64,000 nt of DNA, from the NCBI GenBank assembly GCA_947561395.2, contig OX387182.1, forward strand, positions 1,002,001-1,066,000. Reading direction: 5' to 3'. The notes below the pieces were generated by a model. It saw only the letters and a program-made list of their open reading frames with translations, ran no database searches and was not told the origin of the DNA. Each line of letters begins with the position of its first letter. Position 1 is the first letter of the stretch. The stretch is from Buxus sempervirens (lineage: Eukaryota > Streptophyta > Magnoliopsida > Buxales > Buxaceae). The translations under genes were made by a program, and so were the position numbers. This document shows positions 45,504-56,555 of the stretch, one piece after another.

Positions 45504-46266
45504 TGGTAGACTAGTAATAGACTTCACCATCTGCCATTCTCATTCAACTTTGAAAGAATTGGCTTTCTCGTAGGAGAAAGCTAGTTCTTTTATAATCACA
45601 CCAAGTGAGATTCCTTCATCATCTATCCACTAAAGCCTTTTTTCGCATTCATTTTGGATAAAGAATGAGTTCCCCAAATGAGTTTGTTGCAAAAAGTTGA
45701 AAGGTTTTATTTGAGGTTTGGCAAAGAACAACTGGTTCTTGTATAACTTAAAATATTACAAATTTACCATAGTTTTGACTTAAAAGAAATTTTCATAAAT
45801 GACAAATCTGCTCTGGAGTTTTTAAAACAAGTTTTAAGTATATCTTTTAGAATTTATAAATATTATAAGGATACCATCTTACTTTTGCAAAAAGCATTCT
45901 AAAAACCCACAGACAGGTATTGGGGTGTGATCTTGGGACTTGGGTTGTAATGTATTTTTGAAAACTCATTTGGTGAAAACTCATTCCCCAAATGGAACCA
46001 AGCACCCATTTAATCCCTTGTACTCATTCTATCCCTGTAAAATGAATGCCAAATGACGCTTATCTTTAGATAATATCTTTCAGAGTACCAAATATACCAA
46101 TTTAATTTCTTGCATTCTAATATTCTTTTCTTTTCATGAAAATAATATCCTTGAACTCAATGGGGCGATACTTGAAACCTAGACCAAGGGACAAATGCGT
46201 AGTCTTTTCTCAAAACAAACAGGAGTAACAAAAAAAGTGAGCTTATTTCATTTGGGTGTCTTGTAT

Positions 46267-46602
46267 ACAATGTTTTGAGTTTTGGTGTGCTGAAGGAATT
46301 TCGATTTTTTCCCCTAGCGATGTGTTTCGCTTGGAGAATTCGTTAGGATAGTTTCCTCGGCGATTTTTCGGCGAAACGAAGCGGCATGCCGAGCAAAAAA
46401 GGCAAAATAAAGAAGAAAAATATAAATTTATTTAATTTTTATTAGTGAAATAGGCGACATGCCAACGAAACGGAGCGGCGTGCCGACGAAATTTCCCCAA
46501 AATCCAAAAAACCCAATTTTTGCTCATTTTAAATTTTCCAGCGTTTCGGCGTGCCGTCGAAATTTCATTTTGGCGCCCATCAGCACTGAGACAATAAACC
46601 TT
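46267..46602. mobile_element. Short MITE-like insertion, unit 2 only
   Basis: 336 bp absent from unit 1, flanked by TCTTGTAT (46259-46266) and CCTTGTAT (46603-46610), an 8-bp target duplication with one mismatch. The ends are weakly inverted (TTTTGAG...TGCTGA against the reverse complement of the right end). The body repeats GGCGTGCCGACGAAA-like and GAAACGAAGCGGC-like phrases. The 8-bp duplication suggests the hAT superfamily. Confidence 0.75.
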
Positions 46603-46918
46603 CCTTGTATGTGATTCTTGAGGTTATATAGTCTATAATAAGTTTCTTCTATGGCTATGGCACCTTATTATAAAGATTCTTCTGTAGTATTTTACAATAA
46701 TAAGGTACATGGGATCCTGGATCTCAAAATTAAAAAAAATATTTTTATTATAAAGCGGCCCGAACCTATGGATATAAGGTATCGTATGGGAAATATAGAC
46801 GAAAAGGACCGTCAGGTCGTTCGTAAAATTCAAAATTTAAAATATGCCGTAGAGTAGAGGGGTATTATTGCAATTTGACTGGAACTCTAGTTCCTCTATG
46901 GTAAATACCTATAACTCC

Positions 46919-46925
46919 TATAAAA
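46919..46925 (+). promoter_or_regulatory. TATA box of the LIN37-like gene, unit 2
   Basis: TATAAAA 89 bp before the ATG at 47008, matching 36523-36529 in unit 1. Confidence 0.65.
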
Positions 46926-47007
46926 TGCCGTCCTTTTTGAAGTTGAAAGGAAGGCAAGCTACGATTTGAAAGAAAAAGAAAACAAGAAAAAAACCAAATC
47001 CCCCGCC

Positions 47008-49679
47008 ATGGCGACAGGCTCTTCCTCCCCTTCCGCAGAACCTCCAAACAACCGTCCCTTCCCAAATCCGCCACCCAAAGATCTAAGACCTTTAAACTCA
47101 ATATCATCGCCACCCGCCGCCACCGCCTCCGCCCCCGCCCCCGCCCCCCGCCCCCGCCGCAGCACCTCCTACGTCTTCACCTCCAACTGTCCACCCAGCT
47201 CAGACTCTCCCCCTTGGCGCGGGCAAAATCTCGAACCCTAATCCCCCTCAAATGCCCGGTGTCCACGACCCATCAGCCGTTCCTGCGCAGGGGTTTCTTT
47301 ACCCTGTTGCCTCCTCTGGTCGGGGATTTGGTCCCAGAGGGTTTCGACCCCAATCCGCTGAACAATCGGTGACCGTTGCGAATCCGGCTGGGTTACATCC
47401 TCGATCCGTTCTGGCATTTCCGAACCAGGTTCGACCTTTTGGGTTCTATTCTTCTGATCCCCAGGCCCAGACGGTTCACTCGATGAGGCCGCCGCCGCCG
47501 AATATGCAACACATGCATCTTGGATCACGGCAGGTAAGCGGCACTGTCTCAGGCCAAATGATGAGCATTCCTGTTGCCTCTCATCCAAAGGTTCGTTTAT
47601 CTTTTTCCTTAAATGTGTATTCATGTATATCTTCTTGATGTTATCTTGGATGATGGGGTAATCTTTATTTTTAATTTAGATGCTTTGATGTGTTTTTTAT
47701 GTTTAGTTCCGGCGTCTGATTGCTGATATAATGTCTGCGTTACATTGACAAAACGTTGTAAAAAATTAAGATTCTTGCTTTGTGTTATAGTTATTATAGT
47801 CATAGATCTCATTAAGCTGTGTGCCAAATGTATGAAGGTGAAAGTAAAACATACTTTTTGTCTCCATGGCAGGTTAAAGAATTAGTACGATATGGTTTTG
47901 ATCTCAGAATGTCTTGAGACATATGCGCTAGTTTATAATTTCACTTACCTGTCCGTCTGCAGTGAAATATGTTGATTGTAACAGAGAATTACGGTAGGTC
48001 AAGACCTCCTTTCTGGGTTCACCACACACCTCTACCCCTTCCCCACACCCCCACCCACTCACCACCGACACACACACACACAATCCACCATGTGTGACAA
48101 AAAGCAGCTCTGAGTGACCATGAAATAACACAAATTGATGCTAAGTAATTCTTTTGGATTTCGTCATACACTCATCTCAAAATATAAGATTTGCACATTT
48201 ATTTTCAACTTGGTCTTGACTATTATATTTTTCTGCTTTCATGTTTTTCACTTGAATAACACAGTACAGTTGTTGCTTTTGGTCAAATTAACAAAACACA
48301 TCAAGATTTGAGAAACTAACTAAGTATTGTAGTTGTCAACTGAGCTGGCTGCTACTTATCGCCACTTGCATGACTTAATAATCATGACTGAGGATTTAGC
48401 AGGTGATGATAATGAATGAAACTAGTGGTAACTCTATGCTCCTTCATTTGTGTAAGACTAGTGCATATGTAATGTTCAGATGCTGTTACAAGACCTAATT
48501 TAATCCTTGTAATTACCGCTAAATATTTCTCCAAATTATTAATTATGCAGTGAATCGGTGTTGACCTTGCATATTTATGTCAAAGAATATGTTTCTTGGC
48601 AAGGGTCCCTAGATACCAATGCTTTTCAAAAAACGTTAGTCACCAGAACTTGAAGCAAGAGTTAGGGATATAAAATTACAGAATACCCTTAAACTGAGAG
48701 CTCTTTGAGAGGATATATAATTTATATATTTATAATACGTGGATACAAGCACATACACACATACACATCAACAATAGAGAGAATAAAATATTACTGCTGA
48801 TTGGGCAGGGGAGAGAGAAGAGAAGCAGATTAAGGATTTTTGACTAATCATTCTTGGAAAGCACATTCTTGATGGTCAAAAGCATTTAATAATTTGACAG
48901 TCATTGCCTTCAGAGCGAGAGGAGAGATAAAGATAATGAAAATGATTATGGTTGGACTGTGGAGAGAAGAGGAAAAGCTGAAGGATATTTAATAAATCCT
49001 TCCCAGAAATTTCAGTCGTTAATTTCAACTCTGATGATTATACAGGGGATTTGGCACTTATATTATGAAATAATAGTCTTAAAAACCTATATGATTTTGT
49101 TTTTTAACTTTTTCAATAATGTACAGACCATGTGAACAGTAGTCATTTATTTAATTTCCATTCTCATGATTACTCTGATTTCATAGTGTACGATGTTAAA
49201 CAGTTCCATTCATTGCTCACAATGAATTTTTTTTTAATTCCTGTTGCTTATTGTTAATGAGTTTTGTTTTTGAACTGTGACTACTTCTTTACTTCAGAGT
49301 TCATTCTCTTGAAATCTGCTGAAATAACTTCACATCAAGTTATGCCAATCTCTTTGCAGCCTGACCAAAGGATTTCTTGATTTTGTCCTTTTCACATCAG
49401 CTCTTCATGTCAAGGCCGTTGGTTTTGTTTGTCTTATTTAGAGAATGCTTGTACTTATTATGTTTGCATCAGATTAGCTTTCTCTCTTTGTTTCAGGTTT
49501 CTCCATTTCCATCTTCAGCTTCTGATTTCAATGGATATAAAGATTTAAGGTATTGATGTATGTGAACATTTCTATGTCCTATCTGAATATTTAGTAACTA
49601 GACAGTACTTGTTTCCTCTTGTACTTTCTGTAGGGATAGAAGTAGAGATGATACAATTTTGACGATTAGAGATCGAAAA
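47008..49679 (+). CDS. LIN37-like proline-rich protein, 5' part (exons 1-3 seen)
   Basis: Exon 1 47008-47590, exon 2 49497-49549 and exon 3 49634-49679, joined by GT-AG sites (exons 2+3 = 99 nt, in frame). Exons 2-3 read VSPFPSSASDFNGYKDLRDR, then SRDDTILTIRDRK. I recall this in plant proline-rich proteins annotated as LIN37-like, subunits of the MuvB/DREAM cell-cycle complex; the diagnostic LYALCRSW-type motif would come in the next exon, which I do not find. Exon 1 has a frame conflict: MATGSSSPSAEPPNN from 47008 and the conserved QGFLYPVASSGRGF part (open from ATG 47252) are in different frames, changing within the GC-rich Pro/Ala tract at ~47117-47163. Either the sequence there is wrong or translation starts later. 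After exon 3 the locus runs into a LINE and LTR fossils, so the gene may be truncated or have a very long intron. Family call tentative. Confidence 0.6.
48795..49496. other. Intron 1 of the LIN37-like gene, unduplicated part
   Basis: AT-rich intron sequence ending in a TTTGTTTCAG acceptor. It shows where the original locus continues beyond the duplication breakpoint. No other feature. Confidence 0.6.
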
Positions 49680-49981
49680 GTAAGTAGACTATTTCTTGTG
49701 TATTTAGACTTACTGGCTCACATTCGAATTACATCTGCGGCTGGAATTCTTATTTTAAGGGCACTTTTATGTAATAGATAACAGTTCTTCCTTAAATGTT
49801 ATGCTGCATATCTGTTTATATGCTATTAATATTAATAATATATTTTATCTGAATAATGCTGATAGGCTTGTGGATTTGTTGCACAGTTTAGGATACGCAT
49901 TTTATGCCGCACACTATGCACTTAGCATTGATACATAATGATTGTGTTAGGTTTTGCTGATGTCATTTTGTAATGCTATAT

Positions 49982-52530
49982 CTTTTTTTTTAATTGATTG
50001 GTAATAAGAGAAATTCTATTAATAAAGAATGGAGAGAGTAATGTACAGCAAAAAGAAGCAAACAACTACAGGTTCCTGAAATCTCTACATGCTAACACTT
50101 CCTGAAAATTCAGATCAGTACATGAGTCCTTAATTGATGCCCAAAACAGAATAGTGCTAAGAGAAGACTCAAATATGCCTTGGACAGTTCTTGATTTGTT
50201 GTAAAAAATTCTCTTGTTCCTCTCTTTCCATAGTGTCCATAAGATTGCTGCCGGGTCAAACTCCACACTATCTGAACTTGAGATGTCTATCCACCACTCT
50301 TCCAGGAGCTAAGAACTTGCTTCACATCTTTAGGATGGGCCCACATCACTCCAAATCTAGATAGGAAGACGTTCGAAATCTCGTGTGCCACTGAGCAATG
50401 GAGAAGGAGACGATTCACTGTTTCCACTTAAGACTTGCATAAGATACACCTGTTAGGGATTTGCCAACCCCTTTTCATGAGATTATCCACTGTTAGAATA
50501 TTCTCTGCAGTTGCTGTCCAAAGGAAGAATCCTACTTTAGATGGGATAAGAGGCTGTCAAATCATTTCTGATAAGTTAAAACTGATGCTTTGCACACACA
50601 AATGGGAATAGAGGCTCTTAACTGAAAACTCTCCCCCTCTTCCCCATTTCCATCTCATAAAATCCTTCTCACTTCTAGGACTATGCCCACTTACCCTCCA
50701 CAATAAACAAGAAAGAGGTTCAATCTCCCATTCAAACATAGCTCTTCTGAATTGCAAGTTCCAAGTGGTCACACCTTCCCCTTGAGAACACATATCAACT
50801 ATGAATGATTGTGAAGATGAAGAGATGCTAAACAAGTCTGGAAACCCCTATTTTAGGAAACCCTCACCACCCCAAGGATCCTCCCAAAATCTAATCCTGT
50901 CTGCTCTCCCCAATTGGAACCGCAAGCCTGGTAGAAACAACTAATGTAGCTTGCATATTGGCCTCCAAAGACTGCATCCGATGTTCCCCCTCAACGAAGT
51001 CAGCATCCAAGCAGTGTGACTGTAGGCATATTTCGTGCATATCAGCTTTCTCCATAGGCTTGATACTTCATCCCTAAATCTCCAACACCATTTTGCTAGC
51101 AAAGCCCTATTGAAGAGACACAAATTTATAATGCCCAGGCCTCGTCTTCTAGGTCTACATACCTCTTTCCAACTGAAGAGATGGTACTTCTTGGACTTGC
51201 CCCAGCCTGTCCATAAGAAATCTCTTTTTATTTTGTCAATTCTATCAATAATTGATGTCGGGGCCACCATAGAAGAAAGCATATAGGTTGAAAGATTTGA
51301 AAGAGCACTTTAAATTAGGGTAACCTTACCTCCTTTTGACAAAAAGTTACCTTTCCAACCCGCCAACTTCCTCTTCATCCGAGCTACCACCAGTGTCCAC
51401 ATTGACTTTGCCTTGAAAGGGGCACCAATTGGTATACCCAGATATGGTGTTGGGAGAGAGTCTAACCTGCATCCCAAAATTCCGCACAAATCCGTCGCAA
51501 TGTCACTTCCACCCACATTGAACATCTCACTCTTCTGTAGATTAATCTTTAAACCCGAAACCGCTTCGAAACATGTCAAAAGTGCTCTAATAATAAGGAC
51601 CTGAGAAGCTTGTGATTTACAAAAAATCATTGCATCATCTGCAAACAACAAGTGCGAAATCTAGAGATCTCCTCTATCAAAACATACACCCTCCAGCAAG
51701 CCCAGATGGCTTGCTTTCCTGACTAACATGCTGAACGCCTCCATTACTATTAATAAAAATAAAGGTAAAGAGGGTCCCCTTGCCTCAGGCCTCTCGAGGA
51801 TCGAAAGAAGCCTACCGCCACTCCATTAACCAAAATGGAAAAGGAAGCTGATGTTATGCATGTTTTCATCCACGTGCACCACTGTGCCCCAAAACCCATC
51901 CGACGAAGAAGGTACTATGAAAAATTCCAATTGACATGATCATATGCTTTCTCAATATCCAACTTGCACATCAACTTGTTATCGTCCTCCATCTTGATAG
52001 AATCCAAGCATTCGATTGCTATCATGACTGTATCAAGAATTTGCCTCCCACCCATGAATGCATTTTGAAATGGAGAAATAATATTTGGCAGGATCTTTTG
52101 GGTTCTTTTCTTCTGATCCCCAGTGTCCACATTGACTTCGCCTTGAAAGGGGCACCAATTGGTATACCCATTACCCAGATATGGTGTTGGGAGAGAGCCT
52201 AACCGGCATCCCAAAATTCCGCACAAATCCGCTGCAATGTCACTTCCACCCATATTGAACATCTCACTCTTCTGTAGATTAATCTTTAACCCCGAAGCCG
52301 CTTCGAAGCATGTCAAAAGTGCTCTAATAATAAGGACCTAAGAAGCCTGTGCTTTGCAAAAAATCATTGCATCATCTGCAAACAACAAGTGCGAAATCTA
52401 GAGATCTCCTCTATCAAAACATACACCCTCCAGAAAGCCTAGATTGCTTGCTTTCCTCACTAACCTGCTGAACGCCTCTATTACTATTAAGAAAAATAAA
52501 GGGGAAAGAGGGTCCCCTTACCTCAGGCCT
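49982..52530 (-). mobile_element. LINE (L1-type), 5'-truncated and internally rearranged
   Basis: A T-run at 49982-49990 marks the poly(A) tail of a minus-strand element. Reading from 52530 leftwards are [16 protein letters not shown] (RT core), MLFADDAMIF with [12 protein letters not shown] and [32 protein letters not shown], the zinc-finger region GEFSVKSLYSHL, and the terminal ILWTLWKERNKRIF. The segment encoding [12 protein letters not shown] to PYLGIP is present twice (about 51400-51790 and 52110-52530), the second copy lying out of order before the RT core. Stops and frameshifts make it inactive. It lies downstream of exon 3 of the LIN37-like gene. Confidence 0.85.
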
Positions 52531-53392
52531 CCATCCCCCCACCCTCTTCCACCTAGCTCCACCCTTCCAAAGAACAGCTGCTCAACAACCCCTGTTTGAC
52601 AGCAGCAGCAATACACGCCCCCACCCCACTTCCTTCCCCACTCAAAGCTTTTTTCACAATTAAAACAATCACATAGATATAAAGTGTAAACAAATAAATG
52701 AATATAATATTCCAATTGACAAAAAAAGATAAAAATACCATGTAGGATTCAAGATTGTAAGTAATGCCACATAAGTATGAAAGAAATTCTAATTTCTTTT
52801 AATAGAGAAAACAAATAAAGAAACAAAGATGTGCTGAGCTGACCCACTTCCAACAACAGCTTCCCCACCTCACCCCACCCCCACCCCCACCACCTCTTGT
52901 TTGACAGCAAAAGCAGCACAACTCAAGGACACACACACACACACACCCCACAACCCCCCAATCCATCACAGTAAAAAGGATGCACTTTTAGACTTCTTTT
53001 CAATTTCCCTTTTTGTTACCATGGTCTTAGCCTTTATAAATTTGTTTGCGAGAAATGTGTTGTTGAGTGATTTTCTGCCATGTGCCAAGCGTCTTCAAGA
53101 TTGAGATTGTATGTAAAATGGGGCCATTTGGAATTACACATGGACCAATAGGGTTTGCTTAGTCATTAGTTAAGTGTGGATCTACTCTACACTAGGCTTG
53201 TAAGTTGTAACTATGGTGTGTCTTAGCATTAAACCAACCTCTTAAAATTTTATTCTTTACTACCTTCATAATATACTTTGCTCCCTTTCCAACAAAAGTC
53301 CTAGCTTTGTGCCTGTGTATGTACACTTTCATGAACATATACATAACATAAAGAACCCATGTTAGCCTACTTATAAAACTGATAATATGATA
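52531..53392. other. C-rich and (AC)n spacer
   Basis: Two C-rich segments with similar wording (about 52531-52625 and 52845-52960, sharing TGTTTGACAGCA) and an (AC)n microsatellite at about 52930-52946. No gene seen. Confidence 0.5.
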
Positions 53393-55601
53393 TGTAGCGC
53401 CCCGGATCTGAGTTGTTTATTAAAGATATAACTCATCTCACGGTAACACTATGCATGAATCCATAGTAAGCCGATGCCATAATATAATTCAATAATTATA
53501 CTAATATTAGAGTGCGGAAACAAAAGGGAAATAAAACAACTAAACTAAAGCTTTATTACTTCATAAATAAAAGTGCTAATGATCTTCAAAATAAACTTCT
53601 TAATTCAATACATCAAATCTGAAATTTTAAAAGGCAACTACCTATTCTAGACACTTCTCAAACCTAACATAAAAGAAATAACTCCTAAACAAATCTCCTA
53701 ATAGAATATAAAAGAAAACTAATAATCCATAAGGTGTTCATCAAGGTCCTTTACTGTACCCTCTGTATTATCTATCCCAACTTGCACGTCTTCTCCAAGA
53801 GTATTTGAAAACAAATAGTAAAAACAAGGGTGAGATATAAAATCTCAGCAAGTAGTAATATGCATGCTATAAAACAGTCCATATAATTTATAAGACATTT
53901 TCATGAGGTACAATGAATAAACCAAGGTTCATATCCAGAAAATACAGTGTAAAGTCCAAAATCCAACAAGTTATAATCCAAAACCAGCATAATATTCACA
54001 CAACAAACCACACAATTGTGACATCACAGGACTCATGAAATAAGACATCTTTGAGAAGTTTAATACCCGATTTTCAAATGCCACCTCCCGACATATGCTG
54101 GCCGAGATACACGAACTACAACATAGGGGAGTAACCACCCAGATACAGGGACTAAGGTTGGCATGTACAACCACACTTCCCACCGAGATACACGGATCAA
54201 GGAATATGATTACTGTGAGTTCCAACTTCCCACCGAGATACATGAATCAAGGAAGAGGATTGCTGAGATATACAGACTAAATTGCATAAATGGACCACAG
54301 GGTTAAATAAACAATGAACGACCCACTCCACTATTTAGCTAAACTATGGATCCATGACAAGCTATGCCCGCTAGATACAAGGCAATTTATTACTCAAACA
54401 TGTTATTTTAGATACCAAAAACATCATCAATAATCCACAAGTCAACTCCAAGATACATGGAGGAAATCCAAGTCTCAAACCCAAGCTACATGAGTGAGAA
54501 TAACCACAAGTCAACTCCAAGATACATGGAGGAAAAACCAAGTCTCAAACCCAAGCTACATGAGTGAGAATAACCACAAGTCAACTCTAAGACATGGAGG
54601 AAAAACCAAGTCTCAAACCCAAGCTACATGATTGAGAATAACCACTCCGAGGTACACGGAGGAAAATAATAACAATAATAATCCACAAGTCAACTCCAAG
54701 ATATATGGAGGAAATCCAAGTCTTAAACCCAAGCTACATGAGTAAGAAATTCACCACAAGTCAACTCCAAGATACATGGAGGAAAAACCAAGTCTCAAAC
54801 CCAAGCTACATGAGTGAAAATAATCACTCCGAGGTACACGGAGGAAAATAATAACAATAATACCTTAACAATTATGAAAACATCTTTAGGTAGGTTAAAT
54901 ATAAGTGTATGAATCAATAAAATCAAACCAAGTTGAAAGGAAAAGGATTTGGAACAATAAATTCAAATAAAAGTCATTTTAGTATAACGTATCTGTCAGA
55001 ACCACAATTTTGGGGATTTCAATTCAAAAAAAAAAAAAAAACCAGAAAAGGGGTTTTTGAAATAGAAGTTGAAAAACAGGGGAAAAGTGAAAATTTGGAA
55101 ATTATTTCTCGTACCCTGAACTTTTTAAAATAACAAGAAAGGAATTAAATTCTTTAAATTCTTTAAATAACAAGAAAGGAAATTATTTTTCGTTTGAAGG
55201 TTGCTTTTTTTGCAACCCAAAATCTGTGGAAATCATCTAGAAGTGATTCCCCCGTTTTAAAAAAGATGTTAAGAGGAGATTAGAAAGTTTTTTGAGAAAG
55301 ATTTAGCAATCGTTTTAAATTTGAGGAAGTTTCCAAAACAACTGTTAACAGTTGTTCAAATCTTGCTTTCTTACCTCTCTTGAGCTTGGTCTCTCTCTCT
55401 TCCTTTCTATTTTTCTTCCCCTAGGTCCGAAATACTCCAAAAAACCTGGGTATTGCTTTCCATTTGGCCAGAGATCTCTCCCTCCCTCTCTCGGTTGAAA
55501 ACGGCAACTCACCCCTTTAAAAAGGGATGAGTTGCTCCTATCAAAGGGGGAACCTTCTTCCGTTTTAGGGGATATTTTCGAAACCTTGGAGACACACAAC
55601 A
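53393..55601. mobile_element. LTR-like sequence with internal tandem repeats (Ty3/gypsy kin)
   Basis: Begins TGTAGCGCCCCGG and ends ACACACAACA directly against the next LTR at 55602, so it has TG...CA ends. Inside are about five copies of a ~70-bp repeat at 54430-54860 (AAGTCAACTCCAAGATACAT, CAAACCCAAGCTACATGAG) and shorter GAGATACAC-phrase repeats at 54090-54260. These are features of long plant gypsy LTRs. A solo LTR or a fragment is likely. It is a fossil; orientation unsure. Confidence 0.45.
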
Positions 55602-56555
55602 TGTAACGACCTGGAACCAAGTCTGCCCCTCCAAAGCCCGACCCGTCCCAGACCGTGGCAAGTGGGCCAATTACTTGCTAAAATGTGGAGAATTTTAAAA
55701 CTTTTTCCTAACGAGTGCAAGTGATAAGACAATTTATGCGGTGCACATCAAAAGTGTGTTCTATATATATATATGAGATGTAATAAGACACATGAGCTTG
55801 GTTACAAAATGACGGGTGACTATATCACTCCTCTCAAATTGAAGGTGTACAATCCAAAAAGAAACTATACATGTAGGACAGGAATAAAACCCAAGACCAA
55901 CAGAATTCCTCTCAATACCCAAAGGCTTTATCTTTGCCTCTATCCCCAGTTTGGTGCTTCACACTGGACGTCGATGGATCTGAAAAATAAGATGAGAAGC
56001 AACTGTGAGACGAATGTCTCAGTAAGCAACACATGCATGATTCGGTAAAACGCAGTTTATGCAAATATCTCTCGATAAAACCATGGCATGAGGGTAGTTC
56101 TTAATAATATAAAATCGACGGCATCTTAGTGTCATACAATTTGTGCCTACATGTGCCTTGATGTACAGATAATCCATTTAATAGCAATCATGTAATCAAT
56201 ATTATCACTTATTATCAAGGATGTTTACATATATACTCATGGCCACATCTAACTCTATAGGTTTCCCATATAGGTTAGGCATCCAACCCGATTCCCCTTG
56301 GTATTGGGCATCCTAACGCCGATTCCCCTTAGCGTAGGGCATCCAGATGAAGCTTGGGCATCAGCCACCGATTCCCCTTAGTGCTGGAATTCAATACAAT
56401 CATCGGCCTCAAGCCGGAATCAATAAAACCTCGGCCTCTAGCCGGAATCAATAGAATCAACATATAGTGAGACAATAGTATCAAGAACAACAGGCCATGG
56501 CATACATATATATATAAACATTCCCATTTAAGTTTATGGATCCATTCCTTAAGGG

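Larger units (their letters stand above)
38404..48794 (+). repeat. Tandem segmental duplication, unit 2 (10.4 kb)
   Basis: Direct repeat of unit 1. It ends with the same AAAATATTAC, after which intron 1 of the LIN37-like gene continues (TGCTGATTGGGCAGG) with no match in unit 1. Sequence found only in unit 2: a LINE fragment (38996-39232), ~340 bp of an older tandem repeat (40327-40668), a G32 run, and two MITE-like insertions (45019-45503 and 46267-46602). Confidence 0.95.

Noticed and set aside
54430-54860. Regular ~70-bp repeats resembling a CRISPR array
   Set aside because: The modules are diverged and without constant spacers, in a plant nuclear LTR-like sequence. CRISPR is not expected and the structure does not fit.
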